From Ligula intestinalis (Eukaryota > Platyhelminthes > Cestoda > Diphyllobothriidea > Diphyllobothriidae): a DNA stretch of 64,000 nt. The position numbers and the translations under genes were made by a program. The DNA lies in the NCBI GenBank assembly GCA_036362985.1, contig JAYGXS010000005.1, positions 24,219,039-24,283,038 of the forward strand, read 5' to 3'. Of the stretch, positions 1 through 11,320 are shown one piece after another (within the stretch, counting starts at the first letter, position 1; every line of letters starts with the position of its first letter). Below the pieces are notes generated by a model. That model had not been told where the DNA came from. It saw nothing but the letters and a program-made list of their open reading frames with translations, and did not search any database.

Positions 1-27
1 TTTCCATCCGTCTGATTACGACTTGGT

Positions 28-125
28 GAGCCAGTGTCGAAACTTAACTCAATAAACAACATTTTCCCAATAAAACTTCTTCTACAGAATTATACCTTTT
101 GGGATGCCGACTTTCCAGTTTATAT
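28..125 (+). repeat. Possible copy of dispersed repeat R1
   Basis: The stretch resembles 59206-59310 in the same orientation and 47850-47945 in the opposite one. The shared signature is an AT-rich run ending in a GGATGCC-A/T-A-T/C-TTTC core followed by AT-rich DNA. The match is by eye and has many differences, so this may be an old copy or chance similarity in AT-rich sequence. Confidence 0.35.
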
Positions 126-3100
126 ATGCACATATTTCTGGTGTAGGATAACAGAAACCTTACGGTCTGTCCTGAAAATATTCGGAAAATGTTTTCGTAA
201 ATTTACTATCGATTAAATGGGTTTCTCGAACCGCTTAAATAAGATTTTATTCTAAATCTTCTACATAAAAAGCGATATTGATACAATATTCTTTCTATAA
301 AATGTTCAGTTGAGGCCGTATTTTTATTTTCCTCCAAACCGCGAAACGTGTTGCCACAAGCTGGGACCACTTAAAAAACACCGATATGAATACGCTTAAG
401 ATAATTTAATGCCAAAGATAAAACGTTGGCCTTTTTTTCTGAACAATTGTGATACGATTTAAACTATAAATTAAAAGAATATATGTGATTTTAACATTTA
501 ACTTTGCTCAAATATTGCATATGTACCAATGAACAGCCAAATATGTACAAAAATACTACGAAATCTGTCCCGTCGGTTTCTAAAGTACGCCTGAGCAACG
601 GCACTCTAATACAAAAATATATATTGCCTTACATTTACCAAGACATTTTTGCTGTTCATCCATGTGGTGCAATGCACGCGATTGTTTTTGAAGTCCCAAA
701 TATGCGACGCAATAAAATAGAATACGCTCGGCGCCATGTGACCAAACGCTTCGAAAAGTGAAAAAATACAATTCTTCATAGCTGAATCCATTCACTTTTC
801 TGAACAGTTGTGCGTTTCCTCACACTTATTTTCAGGTAAAGTTTACCTTAATAAGGATCTTGTATGCCTGGCCTGAATAGGCTTTATTTAAAGTCTTGCG
901 TAGAAGTGCACACTATGCATGCAAATAATTTTTGATTTTTTCATAATTATTAACGAAAAACACGCCTTAGATATCCAGCAGACATTTTTCTTCGCGGAAA
1001 ACCTATCAGTCTTTTTTAAATGAAATGGATAAAATGTATACGTGTCTTTGCTTAAACGTATTCTGAACCTTATGTTCATTTAAAAGCATAAAACACGAAA
1101 ACACAAATGCCAACTCTAATTTAAGTCATGAATTTATATGAGTTAGGCTACGTTTAGTTATGTTCGCCATTGATGTTAATACCGCTGATCCCGCAGGTCA
1201 TCTATGATTAAAAAGGCATACCCAAAGGCTTAAACCAGCCGTTTCCCTTACACGAATGCTGCTATGCTTATCATTTTCCTTGTCTCCATTAAACAAAATA
1301 ATAAACTCTAGGGCACAGTTATTTTGTTAGTTGCTAATATGATATAAAATTAAAATTTATTTAATCTCATTGCACCTGAAAAATAAACTGAAGATTAATA
1401 ATCAATATGAGCTTCGTATCTGATCTAGACAAATAAGGCTCAGAATTAATTTTCAGCAGGATTTTAATAATTATTTTACAAAACTACTTTCTGCTGAACG
1501 AGTTGATTTTAAAGTATAATCTATGCAAGTTATTTGTAACTCTCTATAATATGTTGCTTTCTTCTTTACGATTCTTGCGGTAATAATAAAATAATTCATG
1601 CATATTTGAGCATACTGCCTACAATTGCTTGAGTTGTCTGCTTCAAACTTGTAAACCAATGGTACGATCTAAACTAAGTGCACGTTTCTGACAAGCTATT
1701 TAAGGCAGCTCGTAAAGAATTAAATAATTGACCGTGTACATATCGGTGCTCTTAAATTAATTTAATAATTTGCATACCTTAACCTCTAAAGAGATATATC
1801 TGAAATTACTTTGGTAGAAGCTTATGGTTTAACAATAAATGTTTTACAATGTCTGCGTTTATTTTTAATTTATTGCGCACTTTTTATCGTTATGCTATTT
1901 GCTTTCTATAGTTATGTTCCCATTACAACTCTCCCTCCTAATATATCTTAATAAGATAACTTAAAATCTGTATTTTTCTACTACGAAAATGATTAATTAC
2001 TAAGCTAATGAAAACCCAGCGCTTACTTCTGCATATGCGTAAAGCGCGCATATCACGGAAGCTTTTTTATAAAATTTATTGAACTATTGAACGGAAAATG
2101 CTGGATTGTTGTCACACAGAAGCTCAACATGCTTTATAGAGGAAAAAAGCTGCGCAACGAATGCACGATCACGGGTACACCATTTTTACGGTGGGCATTT
2201 GAAATTTAACTGCTGCGCTTAGTTGCTCTCAATTCACGTCAGCCTATTATTTTTAAATTACTCTGCAGATGTTTCTGTTTCGTTTGTCTGAATTTTGCTC
2301 ATCATTTCATCTCCACAGTACACTATAACCATTTAATGCACGTTAACCGCAATTTAATCGATGACAGTTTCTGGCGCCAGTTGTTTCATTGTTCGTACTA
2401 TTAGCGGCATTTGCGATTGAACAAATCATTTTCTCGCTGGAAAAAGTTTCACTGCGGATGGCAGGACACAATCAGCTGACAACCAAGGCAAAAAATCCCA
2501 ATTTCTGCGTTAATATTGACAGTCGGTCGATGAATATTTAGCAAAAGCGTCTAAGTGCAAGCATCTTTGTTAAAGAAGAGCGTAGAAGACCAAATTTATC
2601 AGCCTTCGGGGGACTTGGCTGAATAGAACTACCGACTTGCTTGTTATTAGACTGCCATCTTTTTGTTCCTATTGTGCTGAAGGAACATTTCTAGGCATCA
2701 ATAGAGGTCGTGGAGTGGCTGTTTGGGTAAACCAGCAATGGTGCACCAACTGGTACTTATGTTTTACTTCCACTGCTAACTTCATTGATTTCATTGCTCT
2801 CGCCTGTAACCCCTGAGTTGTTAGACATTTTAAAACATCATATGTTTACATGGGCATTTCCCATCGACGGGCTAAAATGTTTTAATCCGCATTTTATTAA
2901 ACTAACCGTACTTTCTGCGAGAATCTTATAGTTGTAATTGATCTGGCCTGGATCATGTCTCAGCACTGTCATAAGCCCATGCTCTTCTTCTGAATAACAA
3001 CAAATAAGTACAATGCACTGTCCGATTGCGAGTCTCTCCTAGTAGTTAGTCTGTGAAAATCCTGCCCAATTCAGTGTCTCCTTTCCTGTCCTCATAATTA

Positions 3101-6100
3101 GTCTGAATTTAATCTAAACCAATAAACGTTTTGAGTATTTATTTAACATATCCTTTTTTTCAGAAATAAATTCACAATAAAGAGCAGGTTTCTCTCACTT
3201 AATTTTTCCTGATCATTCAGTATTGTTCAAAAAAACATATTCAGAGGCGGTGAGAATGCACAAGGAATTCATATTTTATGTATTAAATCTATGAGGACTG
3301 TGTCCATAGATGATATCTTATAATCATTCAAACGGAAAGTGTCTAAACATTATTTTAATATTTATTGTAAGGGTACTGCTAATGAATATAAAATTCAATC
3401 CATTCGTTTTAAATCCTATCCATTTAAAAAACTACACTGCCTAAGGAACATTGCTTCTTAACTGTATCGCATATTGTAGTGAATGACTGGGAAATAGTTA
3501 AAAAACCCGACTTATACAAAACACAGGGCTAAACGTTTCATGTTGCACGCTGTTTCGTTTGCACGCATTCTCAAAAAAGCCCTGATATCAAGAGTGGGTA
3601 ATATATCTTCCATGCGTAATATGTGAAAGGTCAGAAAATCCTAAGAGATTATTGATATTAAGGACTATAGGACGGCCCCTGGATACCTCGGTGCCGCGTC
3701 TTAAGCAGCATGCGATATGCTTGCTATCTTCCATCCCTGTCTTCTTCTAATAGATAGTTGCTCTGTAATTTGCAAATAGGTAAGGCCGCCTTCTGCAGTT
3801 TTGAAAAGGTCTGTTTTTTTTTCTGGTGACCATTTCGTGAAAAAAATGTCAAAAAATGCTAAGTTTTAAAGCGTGTGGCTGTTAGACTGTTCCTTGCATA
3901 CGAAAGCATATTATTCTTGTCATTTAAGTTGTGATGTACGAAACAAAAAATTTGCAACATATTAATACGTAAAAACAATCCGTTCATTTCGTGAACTAAT
4001 GTAATTCCGTTGAGTTTAGCTAGCTAAATTACCCTTCCTGCAAAACAAAATTGGCACCTTATTAACTCGTCAAATTTCAGCGTTAAAATATAAGTCTAAA
4101 ATCACCATATTCAAGCTAACATAGGGCAAATCTTAAAAATTTGTGTTGATTAAAGTTTTCTATCAATCACGCTCAGTCAATTGATTGCTTCTCAATGTAT
4201 GGAAAAAATGCCAATTAAGTAGACCGTTTGATTTCGCTTAGTAAGAAAATAAAAAGTTTTCCCATTTAGCCAGATATTGTTTACCACAGCCAAGCACAAA
4301 CTAATAATAGCAGTTGATGAGATGGTAAATAGTTAGGCAGATATGTGTAAAATTTGAAATGATCTTAGACTGAAATAATTTTCTTAAAACCATTTCCATG
4401 GAAGACGTCTTTCATGTAAATTGACAGAACTTTATAGAATTCGTACAATAACTCATGTTTTATGAAAGGATCAACAAATTTTGTTTTTATCTTAACAAAA
4501 GCTAAAATATATTGATTTTTAGCCATATAAGCAGGCTCATTAAGCAAGGTTATGCAAATTCTTCAAACACACTTCTTATTGCGCTCAAAACCTTTATTTG
4601 ACTTTTTAGAATATGAATAATTTTATTGTATGATTTAAACATTATGTTAAATAAGGAAGGCCACCCAGTTCCTCCAATATGTCCTACATAGCTGGCATCT
4701 TGTGCCTTCTGTATAGGTCAGCGAATATGCATCTGTTATATTCTTGACAAAATGACGGCTTAATTTATCTTACTCTGGTACATAAACGTAGTACAGTCGA
4801 GCATTCAATACAGATTATCAGGAGATGGGAATGGAAAGGTCTGTTTACAATGCATAAGTACACGATGTTCTGGTTGCCACCTGGTGTATTCACATTTGAG
4901 AGGGCAGTCAAAAGTTGTAGCTTGATGGGAGCAAAGCTAATTAGCCTACTTCCCATGCCATATTAATCAGCCAACGTATACGCAGCAACATTTTCCGTTA
5001 ATAATCAGGGCAACTAACACAATCACTTAAGTAAACATATTGATAGACGAACTGCCACTCGGTATGCCATGAGGACATAGCGTGTAATTTTGCAACAAAT
5101 TGCTTGAAAAACGTACAAATAGATGCTAGCATAATTAAATGAAACAAATGCTTGAATTTATATTATGATACAGGACAAGGATAACTTACTCATCCGCGCA
5201 TTTATAAATGCTTATTTTTAGTGCTAAAATGTGGCGAGGATACATTGAACGTATCTTTAATTTTTTTCTTTTTATAATTAAGACACCTAAAGATACAGAT
5301 TTCTAAAGTAAAATATATTAAAGAAACCGTTTTTATATTCATCGAACGACTCACAAGCATCTTAAGACTTCTGATTTGCTTTCTTAGAGTTAAAACATTT
5401 CAAAGTTTGTCATTAGCTATTGGCATGTTTGATGTTTTAATATTAGAGGTTTCACTAGAATAACCACTTAAGCAGCATTAAAGATACCCTTAACATTAAA
5501 AAAACTTTTTTAATTATGGCTTATCGAAGGCAATTTGGAAATTTTCATTCGACTTGAGCAAAATATTTGTCCTATGCTTCGATATAATGTTTCCCATAAT
5601 ATGCTGAATGATAAATCAGCAATATATATATTTCGGCTTTAAGCCCTAACTAGAGTCAACAATCAATGTACGCAATGTCAAACTATGTACATTAATCTTT
5701 ACGGCTTGGACGCACAGACAACCTTCGATGTAAACTCATGATGACATTGTGACTACCGAAAGGCATATGAAAGAGATTTAGGGGCACTGAAATATCAAGT
5801 ATATGGATTGAGCTAAAAGTCTGTTTTTATCATTATCTTAATGTTTCCCGGCTTCTTTTAACTTTGCTCCTCTACAATGGCATTATTTTCTTTATTCTAA
5901 ACAGAGTTTTACTCCAGAAGCAGCCATTTATTGCAGTGCACATGTCAAGCAAATTATAAAATTTAAGAAGAAAAATGAATGTAACAATTTAAAACCCATA
6001 ATTGCAAATTCTAATTATATTTCTGCGCCATAAAATTGCGAAATGGAACAAACGTTTGTCTTTGAGTTTCGCACCCTTTGAGAGGCCTTGGTCAGAAAAC

Positions 6101-6180
6101 TGCTACAATCGAATGTGTAGGTAAGTCATATTCCTTGTAAATATAAACGTTCCACAAATTTTGAAGCATGCTATTCCCGG
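126..6180. other. Unassigned AT-rich DNA
   Basis: About 6 kb without a recognisable gene, element or RNA. Open frames here are all shorter than 90 codons, have low-complexity AT-driven composition and resemble no family I know. It could hold intronic or intergenic host DNA or very old transposon debris. Confidence 0.6.
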
Positions 6181-6183
6181 AGA

Positions 6184-6565
6184 AAACTTGAAGATGGTTA
6201 TAGCTGTAAGATTTAATGGTACCATAAATTTCGGGAGAGCTCCTCAGTTACAACCCGTCATTGTATTAAGGTCCACGAATAAGAAAAACACGAAATTAAA
6301 AATATACAGAAAAGTCATAGGTCCTAGTCAGATAGAGGAAGAATGTTTAAACAATATTAGAGGAAAAACAGGGGATTGAGTTGTGGGGAATATTTTGCTG
6401 AAGAATGTGTGAATGTGGGGCCTGTGGTTACCAAGGTAAGGCAAGGTTAACCACGTGTTCCAACTGTTTGCAGAGGTCCGGTTTAAAGCGTCTGATATAA
6501 ACAGCTTCCAGGTAACACAAGATTTGAGATGTTCGTGCTCGAAGAAGAACTCGAAAGGAGCTATA
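6184..6565 (-). repeat. PLE-A inverted repeat, left arm (element 3' end)
   Basis: Pairs with 9632-10012 in inverted orientation. It covers the last part of the endonuclease frame and the 3' non-coding end. Similarity is high but with scattered substitutions and small gaps, so the two arms have diverged since insertion. Confidence 0.88.
6203..6254 (-). ncRNA. Hammerhead-ribozyme-like motif, PLE-A 3' end (left arm)
   Basis: Reading the minus strand: a stem I strand (GGTTGTAA area, 6248-6254), core CTGAGGA, a weak stem II, the GAAA box, then a self-complementary stem III (ATTTA...TAAAT) ending in TC, and the second stem I strand at 6203-6209. Stem I can form about 7 pairs including GU. Stem II is poor (only its closing G-C pair is convincing), so activity is uncertain. 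The same layout is kept in the inverted copy at 9940-9991. Confidence 0.5.
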
Positions 6566-7002
6566 TGATCGACCGAATGACCCGTGTTCACTAGGTGTTC
6601 AGTGATAAAGGAACGATAAGAACGGTTTTCTTGCTTAAAGAACCCGCTACGTAGATGCTTGTCGGCTCTGGTTGCCAATTTTCTTTGCGTACGTCCTATG
6701 TACTTGCATCCACAAGTGCAAATGCATTCGTAAACGCAATTAGAGGTGGCGTGCAAACGAAAGGCATATTTGACACAAAGAGTCAGCAGAGGCTTTGTTG
6801 GCGAGAAAAATATGAGTTCTTCCGCGTAATAGGTACTTTCTATGATCTTGAGCAAGCTCCTCTTGAAAGTGCTTAGGACGTTATCACCCAAGAAGGACAA
6901 GGATATAAATACTGGCTTCTTAGGGGCTAGTTGCTTACTCATTTTTAGTCGTAAAGTTTTGCAATATTTGTCTGTAAACTGAGGTGGATATCCACGCTTC
7001 AC
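6328..7002 (-). pseudogene. PLE-A GIY-YIG endonuclease half
   Basis: 225 codons that follow the RT frame in phase after a single TAA at 7003-7005. The nuclease signature is at residues 90-118: VYEC (the GIY half), a small Cys cluster CICTCGC, YIGRT, then RKLATRADKH with the expected Arg and the His of the usual EH motif. The segment before it (residues 1-75) is the RT thumb and linker. In PLEs this domain nicks target DNA so that the RT can prime on the 3' end. The first codon here is not a natural start, since the fragment begins just after the stop. The 3' end of this frame lies in the inverted repeat arm. Confidence 0.85.
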
Positions 7003-7830
7003 TTAAGTAGCTTTGACACAACCATATTTTACGTCCAAAATATCCACAGAACAGATTTTTTTAGTCCTCTGGAGAAAATTACAAACCAGGATACGTTTCC
7101 ATTGAATGGGAACAAAACTTCGAAAATGGTAGCACTGACCTTTCCAGGTTTTCTTGAGGAAGACTCTTCGAGAAATGGAGCCATCTGTTTGTCTGGACAA
7201 GTGGACGTCAAGGAAGAAAAGTTGATTATCACGTTTCAGTTCCATAGTAAATTTTATTTTCGGATGTAGCTTGTTCATAGTGGACAGCAATTCCTCGGCT
7301 TCTTTCAGGTTCTCCACGATCGTAAAAGCATCGTCTACATAACGTCTGAAGATTGTTTTGTGGTTCAATTCTGCGAGTACTTTTCCTTCCAAATGGCCCA
7401 TAAATATGGCTGCAAAGGTTGTTCCGAGTGGATTACCCATTGCGACTCCGTCAATTTGTCTAAAAATTTGGCAATTGAACAGAAATTGCACATTTTTAGT
7501 ACAACGTTTTTGTAAGTTTCGTATTACTTGTGGGGACAAGCGTGTGTCGGATGAATAAGCACAGATAATATCAATGGTTTCATCCAATGGCACGTAAATA
7601 AACAGGGACTCCACGTCCAGGGATAGCGTGCATTTGTCTTGTAAATTGAGCAGGCTGATCTCGTTGATAAACTGGAAACTGTCTTTTAATGTAAATTTGA
7701 AATATCTTTGACAAATTGGCCCTAATTCCTTAACAAGCCAATGCGCTAGTTTGTGAAAGGGAGAGTTCGATATTGAAAGAATGGGTCGTAGAGGAATACC
7801 ATTTTTATGGGTTTTTGGTAATCCCTAGGG
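7003..7830 (-). pseudogene. PLE-A reverse transcriptase core
   Basis: The minus strand encodes the central RT motifs of a Penelope-like element: GLPKTHKNGIPLRP (near 7826), SLDVESLF with the first catalytic Asp (near 7615), DGVAMGNPLGTT (residues 55-66 of the 203-residue open part) and RRYVDD with the catalytic Asp pair (92-95), then the FLDVHL motif. A TAG replaces the codon before GLPKTHK, and further stops lie upstream near 7950-7980. The frame ends in TAA at 7003-7005 and resumes in phase as the endonuclease. PLE RTs are related to telomerase. The catalytic residues are intact although the gene is broken. Confidence 0.88.
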
Positions 7831-7981
7831 TGGCGGACTGTGGGAACCTCTGGGTTTTAAGAAAGAAGCAGTTTTGGTATCAATCAAATTATTATCTAAC
7901 AAAAGTTTGATAGTCTTCCAGGCTAAATCTTCTAGTGCCTTTGTTTCATCTTAACCTTTCAATTTTGGGCGAAATTTTCAA

Positions 7982-7992
7982 GAATCATTTAA
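7982..7992. repeat. Target-site duplication of PLE-B (left)
   Basis: GAATCATTTAA, identical to 9016-9026. It brackets the PLE-B insertion, and the PLE-A N-terminal coding sequence resumes on the other side. Confidence 0.85.
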
Positions 7993-9015
7993 GGTTGCGA
8001 AAATTCCCATCACAGAAATCCGAAGAGTAATTGGCGAGCATACGTATACTTTCAATAAATTCTCATCAGTCCGTTACATTTATATGGGAGTGGGGGGTAA
8101 AGCGTAAAAGGTATAATTTAAGGCAAATAACGTTCAACGTTACAGGCAAATTAGTCCGCGGATAGAGTAGGGGGTGGGGTAGTAACAAGCGGCTAATTAA
8201 GCGGTAATAAGGGAGAAGGGGCGGTAGAAAAGGAGAGAAGAGACTTGGGGTAAATGCCGGTAGCTAGGTGGCCGTTGGCCATGCTCAGCTTGGGGCTTAC
8301 AGCAGCTTCTTCTGCGCGCACAAAATTGGCTTTCTCAACCGGACAGTAGTTGCTTCTGCTTTTGCCAACAGTCGCTGGCCCAGTGACTTAGGGTAGCTTG
8401 GTGGGCCCTTGTAGATCACCCTGAAGGCTTCGTTGGGGTCCACTAGATGTTAAGAATCCACCATGTGCGCTAGGATAGAGCTGTTGATGGTTCTGTTGGT
8501 ATTGAAATAACCCTTCCTTAGCCATTTTGGGAGGTGTTCCTTTATTCTTTTGGATAGGTGCCGACTCGTGCGACCAATATAACCTGCTTAACAGGAGCAA
8601 GCAAAGGAGTAGATACACATGGAGGTGGTCTGAGTCGGAAACCTGTCCTTACCTTCTCCATGGAAGAATGGGTTAGTTGAAAATAGTACCCTAACTCTCG
8701 CTGCTGGGAAAGTTCGTGACATGGCATCCTCAAGGCGCCTTTTCAGGAGTTCACCTGCGCGTCTCCTCGAAAAGGCTTTTTGAGGAATAATGTTTTCTTC
8801 TCCACAATGCGTGTTGTGGGTTTCATTTCTTTAGTAGCCATATCCTTGGTAATGAATTTCTCAGGATATCCGTTCTCACGGAGTAAGTCCTGGATTTTCT
8901 TGAGTTTTTCTTCAATAGTGTCTTCAGAGCAAATTTTCCTAGCTCTTTGCGTTAAGCAGCGAACTAGATTTCGCTTCTCTTGGAGGGGTATGAAACTGTT
9001 AAAGTTCGTATATAC
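7993..9015 (-). mobile_element. PLE-B copy 1, 5'-truncated, nested in PLE-A
   Basis: On the minus strand this 1.0-kb piece holds the RT thumb, linker, GIY-YIG nuclease and 3' end of a second PLE family. It matches 40640-41650 closely. The nuclease frame reads CSC-stop-AGYIGRTSRHLSKRIKEH near 8560-8610, with a TAA where copy 2 has Arg. The RT catalytic motifs are absent because of 5' truncation at 9015. An 11-bp target-site duplication on both sides shows that it inserted into an existing PLE-A, so family B was active after PLE-A landed here. Confidence 0.88.
8033..8073 (-). ncRNA. Hammerhead-ribozyme-like motif, PLE-B copy 1
   Basis: Minus strand: CTGATGA (8063-8069), short stem II AAT/ATT, GAAA (8050-8053), stem III GTAT-ACGT-ATGC closed by A-T, cleavage-site TC, then GCCAA for stem I. 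The partner of stem I reads CGGA instead of TGGC, so its closing pair is lost in this copy. Copy 2 at 40683-40728 keeps stem I but has a change in the GAAA box. The two together suggest a functional family ancestor with three stems. Confidence 0.65.
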
Positions 9016-9026
9016 GAATCATTTAA
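9016..9026. repeat. Target-site duplication of PLE-B (right)
   Basis: GAATCATTTAA, identical to 7982-7992. Confidence 0.85.
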
Positions 9027-9480
9027 AATTGTCTTTATTTTATTGACATAGTCCATGCGATTGAGGATAACTGCTCCATGCCCTTTCTCCGGTTTGGAAA
9101 TAACTATTTTTTGTGGCATTTCAACTCGGAAAGAGCATTTGAGTGATCTTTAGTTATAGGAGAACGTTGTGTTATTGGAGCTCGCGGTATTGATGTGCAA
9201 CGTCCGCAAGTTTTGCTTTCATCCATCCTTGCTCATCAATAGAAAGTGATTAAGGTCGGATAGTTGAGCGTACACATTTTCGAATTGCGCTTCAACGTCT
9301 ACAGGATTTATTCGTTTGTACGGCAAAAAAAGCAAGTCCTCAAGAAAGAGCCTCTGTTTGCAGCTTGTTTAGGTGGAAGTAAGAAATATTTATGATGAAT
9401 TCATCCGGGTTTGAAGGAAAGATAGCATCGGTAGGCTTATTGCAAATTGACTTAAGAAGTTTGCGACGCCAAGTCTATCT
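9027..9480 (-). pseudogene. PLE-A N-terminal RT region
   Basis: Minus-strand frames across this stretch give the conserved PLE N-terminal segments in order: a helix-rich part with NPDEFIINISYFHLNKLQ (near 9400), QFENVYAQLSDLNHFL (near 9280), and MPQKIVISKPEKGHGAVIL (near 9090), the equivalent of the PADKG/VIL motif seen in other PLEs. They lie in different frames with several stops. Joined across the PLE-B insertion it continues as KFRPKLKG and LEDLAWKTIKLLL (7870-7975). Confidence 0.7.
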
Positions 9481-9631
9481 AGTCTTCCTTTGTATAGTAT
9501 ATGTGTGTTTTATGAATATGCACTAGCAGTAAAAACCAATGTTGTCAAGAATGTGAATAATCTGATGCAGAAGAGATTTGTTATGATCCAGTAACTGAAT
9601 ATAACCCTCTATTTGGTAGATCCTATACCTT

Positions 9632-10012
9632 CTTTCCGAGTTCTTTTTCGAGCACGAACATCTCGAATCTTGTGTAATTCTGGAAGCTGCTTATATCAGA
9701 CGCTTTAAACCGGACCTCTGCAAACAGTTGGAGCACGTGGTTAACCTTGCCTTACCTTGGTAACCACAGGCCCCACATTCACATATTCTTCAGCAAAATA
9801 TTCCCCACAACTCAATCCCCTGTTTTTTCCTCCAATATTGTTTAAACCTTCTTTCTTTATCTGACTAGGACCTATGACTTTTCTGTATATTTTTAATCTC
9901 CTGTTTTTTTCTCATTCGTGGACCTTAATGCAATGAGGGGTTGTAACTGAGGAGTTCTCCCGAAATTTATGGTACCATTAAATCTTACAGCTACAACCAT
10001 CCTCAAGTTTCA
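9632..10012 (+). repeat. PLE-A inverted repeat, right arm
   Basis: Inverted partner of 6184-6565. In plus orientation it carries the endonuclease tail (frame like FELFFEHEHLESC) and the 3' end of PLE-A, so the element has its own 3' end at both outer borders. No clear target-site duplication could be picked out around the whole element. Confidence 0.87.
9940..9991 (+). ncRNA. Hammerhead-ribozyme-like motif, PLE-A right arm
   Basis: Stem I GTTGTAA (9940-9946) pairs with TTACAGC (9985-9991). The core CTGAGGA is at 9947-9953 and GAAA at 9962-9965. Stem III is built from ATTTATG and CATTAAAT around GTAC, with the expected cleavage after TC at 9983-9984. Stem II (GTTCTCCC) pairs badly apart from its first G-C. 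Both arms share this weakness, so it may be how the family looks rather than decay. Confidence 0.5.
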
Positions 10013-11069
10013 CAAATTATCCGTGTTGAACCGGATCAAATGCCAAATAACCAGCAGTTTTGAATGATCTAGGAGAGGTTGGATTACTTCGAATACGCTT
10101 ATAGTTATCTTAAAAATATTTGTGATACATTATAGCCGAAAGCAACGTGCTTTTTCCTATTTTTTCTTTGGTTGCAGTGAAGAACACATAATTGTACTAA
10201 GTACTATCTCAAAATTTTACAATTTTTGTAAAACGTGTTCTGCCGAAGCTTTAATTTGTGTTCGCAGATTTGCACTTTCACATTGTTTGATTATTCAAAT
10301 CAAGCGTTTAAACAGGTATTGTCTTATTCAAACGTAACGGTTAGCAGAAAAAGAATTAGAAGACGCGATCTCTGAAATGGTACTTATAATAGTAATAATG
10401 ATGGTTCACATTTTCTGTTTTTATTCATATTTTTTGAACAACAATGAACCATTCACTAGAAAACAAGCAAGCAACAAAATGGCGTTTTGAAGCTTGATAA
10501 TATATAGTTATGTTGCGAAGAAAATGAGTGCATGTTCATTCAGAAAAAAAAAACCCAGTAGTTCTTTGTCACAAGTAACGTGCTGATTTCTCTCCGATAG
10601 AGAAAATGACGTTATTTATGTTGACCTATCGATTCTACAAACATGAATGTCTGCAATCACATGTAATCTGAATGCCTGAAACAAAATTGTTACACGCATT
10701 CATGCAAATGTTACGCAATATCGTTTTGAAAATGTTCTCCCATGAGCAGCTTAAAGCATATCACATAAATGCTTTTGAAGTTTTTAGAACGCACTTGGTG
10801 CAGCAATAAGCTACCTTCAAAATGATTAATTGAGAAAACCGAAACAGGGTGCAACTTATTTTGCGAGAGAGTTAAAGAGATTAAAGGTAGTTTATATTTA
10901 CGGGTACTACGCGTGATTTATTCACGTTTAGCGTTTTTTTAACATCCAGGTACTATCAAAAAAGCTAATTGAATGTCGGGAAGATCAGGTCACGGTTATC
11001 AAGGGCATTGTAGGTGAATGCCCTAAAATCTACCATTTTGTACCAATGGGGATATAGAATGCCTTGGTT
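10013..11069. other. Unassigned AT-rich DNA
   Basis: No supported feature. The longest open frame is about 70 codons and looks random. Confidence 0.55.
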
Positions 11070-11320
11070 CAGCAAAAGACCGAAAATCAGTAGTGATGGC
11101 AGTAAGTGGAACAAGGTAAAAAACATACGCTGATGGGCATCTATTAGTAACTGTTCTTAAATTCAACCGGTTTGAATCTCAATTGAGGAATTTTAAAGGT
11201 GAAAACTGTCGCTCGGGGTAGTAAATGCATAATAAAATTGCCTGCTGTTAAAGCTGTGTTAAAAGCTTGTCAGCAATATCCCATTGCGGTTTTTGTCAAT
11301 ATTCTTTCAAGGTTATACAA
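11070..11320 (+). repeat. Degenerate Helitron-tail repeat
   Basis: The stretch around 11190-11310 follows the order of 21930-22090 (TTTTAA-GG-GAAAACTGTCG, then GTTAAAGCTGTGTT, TGTCAGCAATAT). It appears to be a third, diverged copy of the 3' region of the Helitron at 21666-30042. The match upstream of 11180 is weaker. Confidence 0.5.

Larger units (their letters stand above)
6184..10012 (-). mobile_element. PLE-A: Penelope-like element with inverted 3' end copy, interrupted by PLE-B
   Basis: Coding parts run on the minus strand from about 9480 down to 6328: N-terminal RT region (about 9060-9480 and 7830-7992), RT core (7003-7830) and GIY-YIG endonuclease (6328-7002). A second PLE (7993-9015) splits the N-terminal region. 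The 3' end (6184-6565) is repeated in inverted orientation at 9632-10012, next to the element's 5' end. Adjoining inverted partial copies are a known habit of Penelope-like elements. The reading frame has at least three in-frame stops in the RT region, one stop between RT and nuclease and frame changes near the N-terminus, so this copy is dead as read. Confidence 0.88.
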
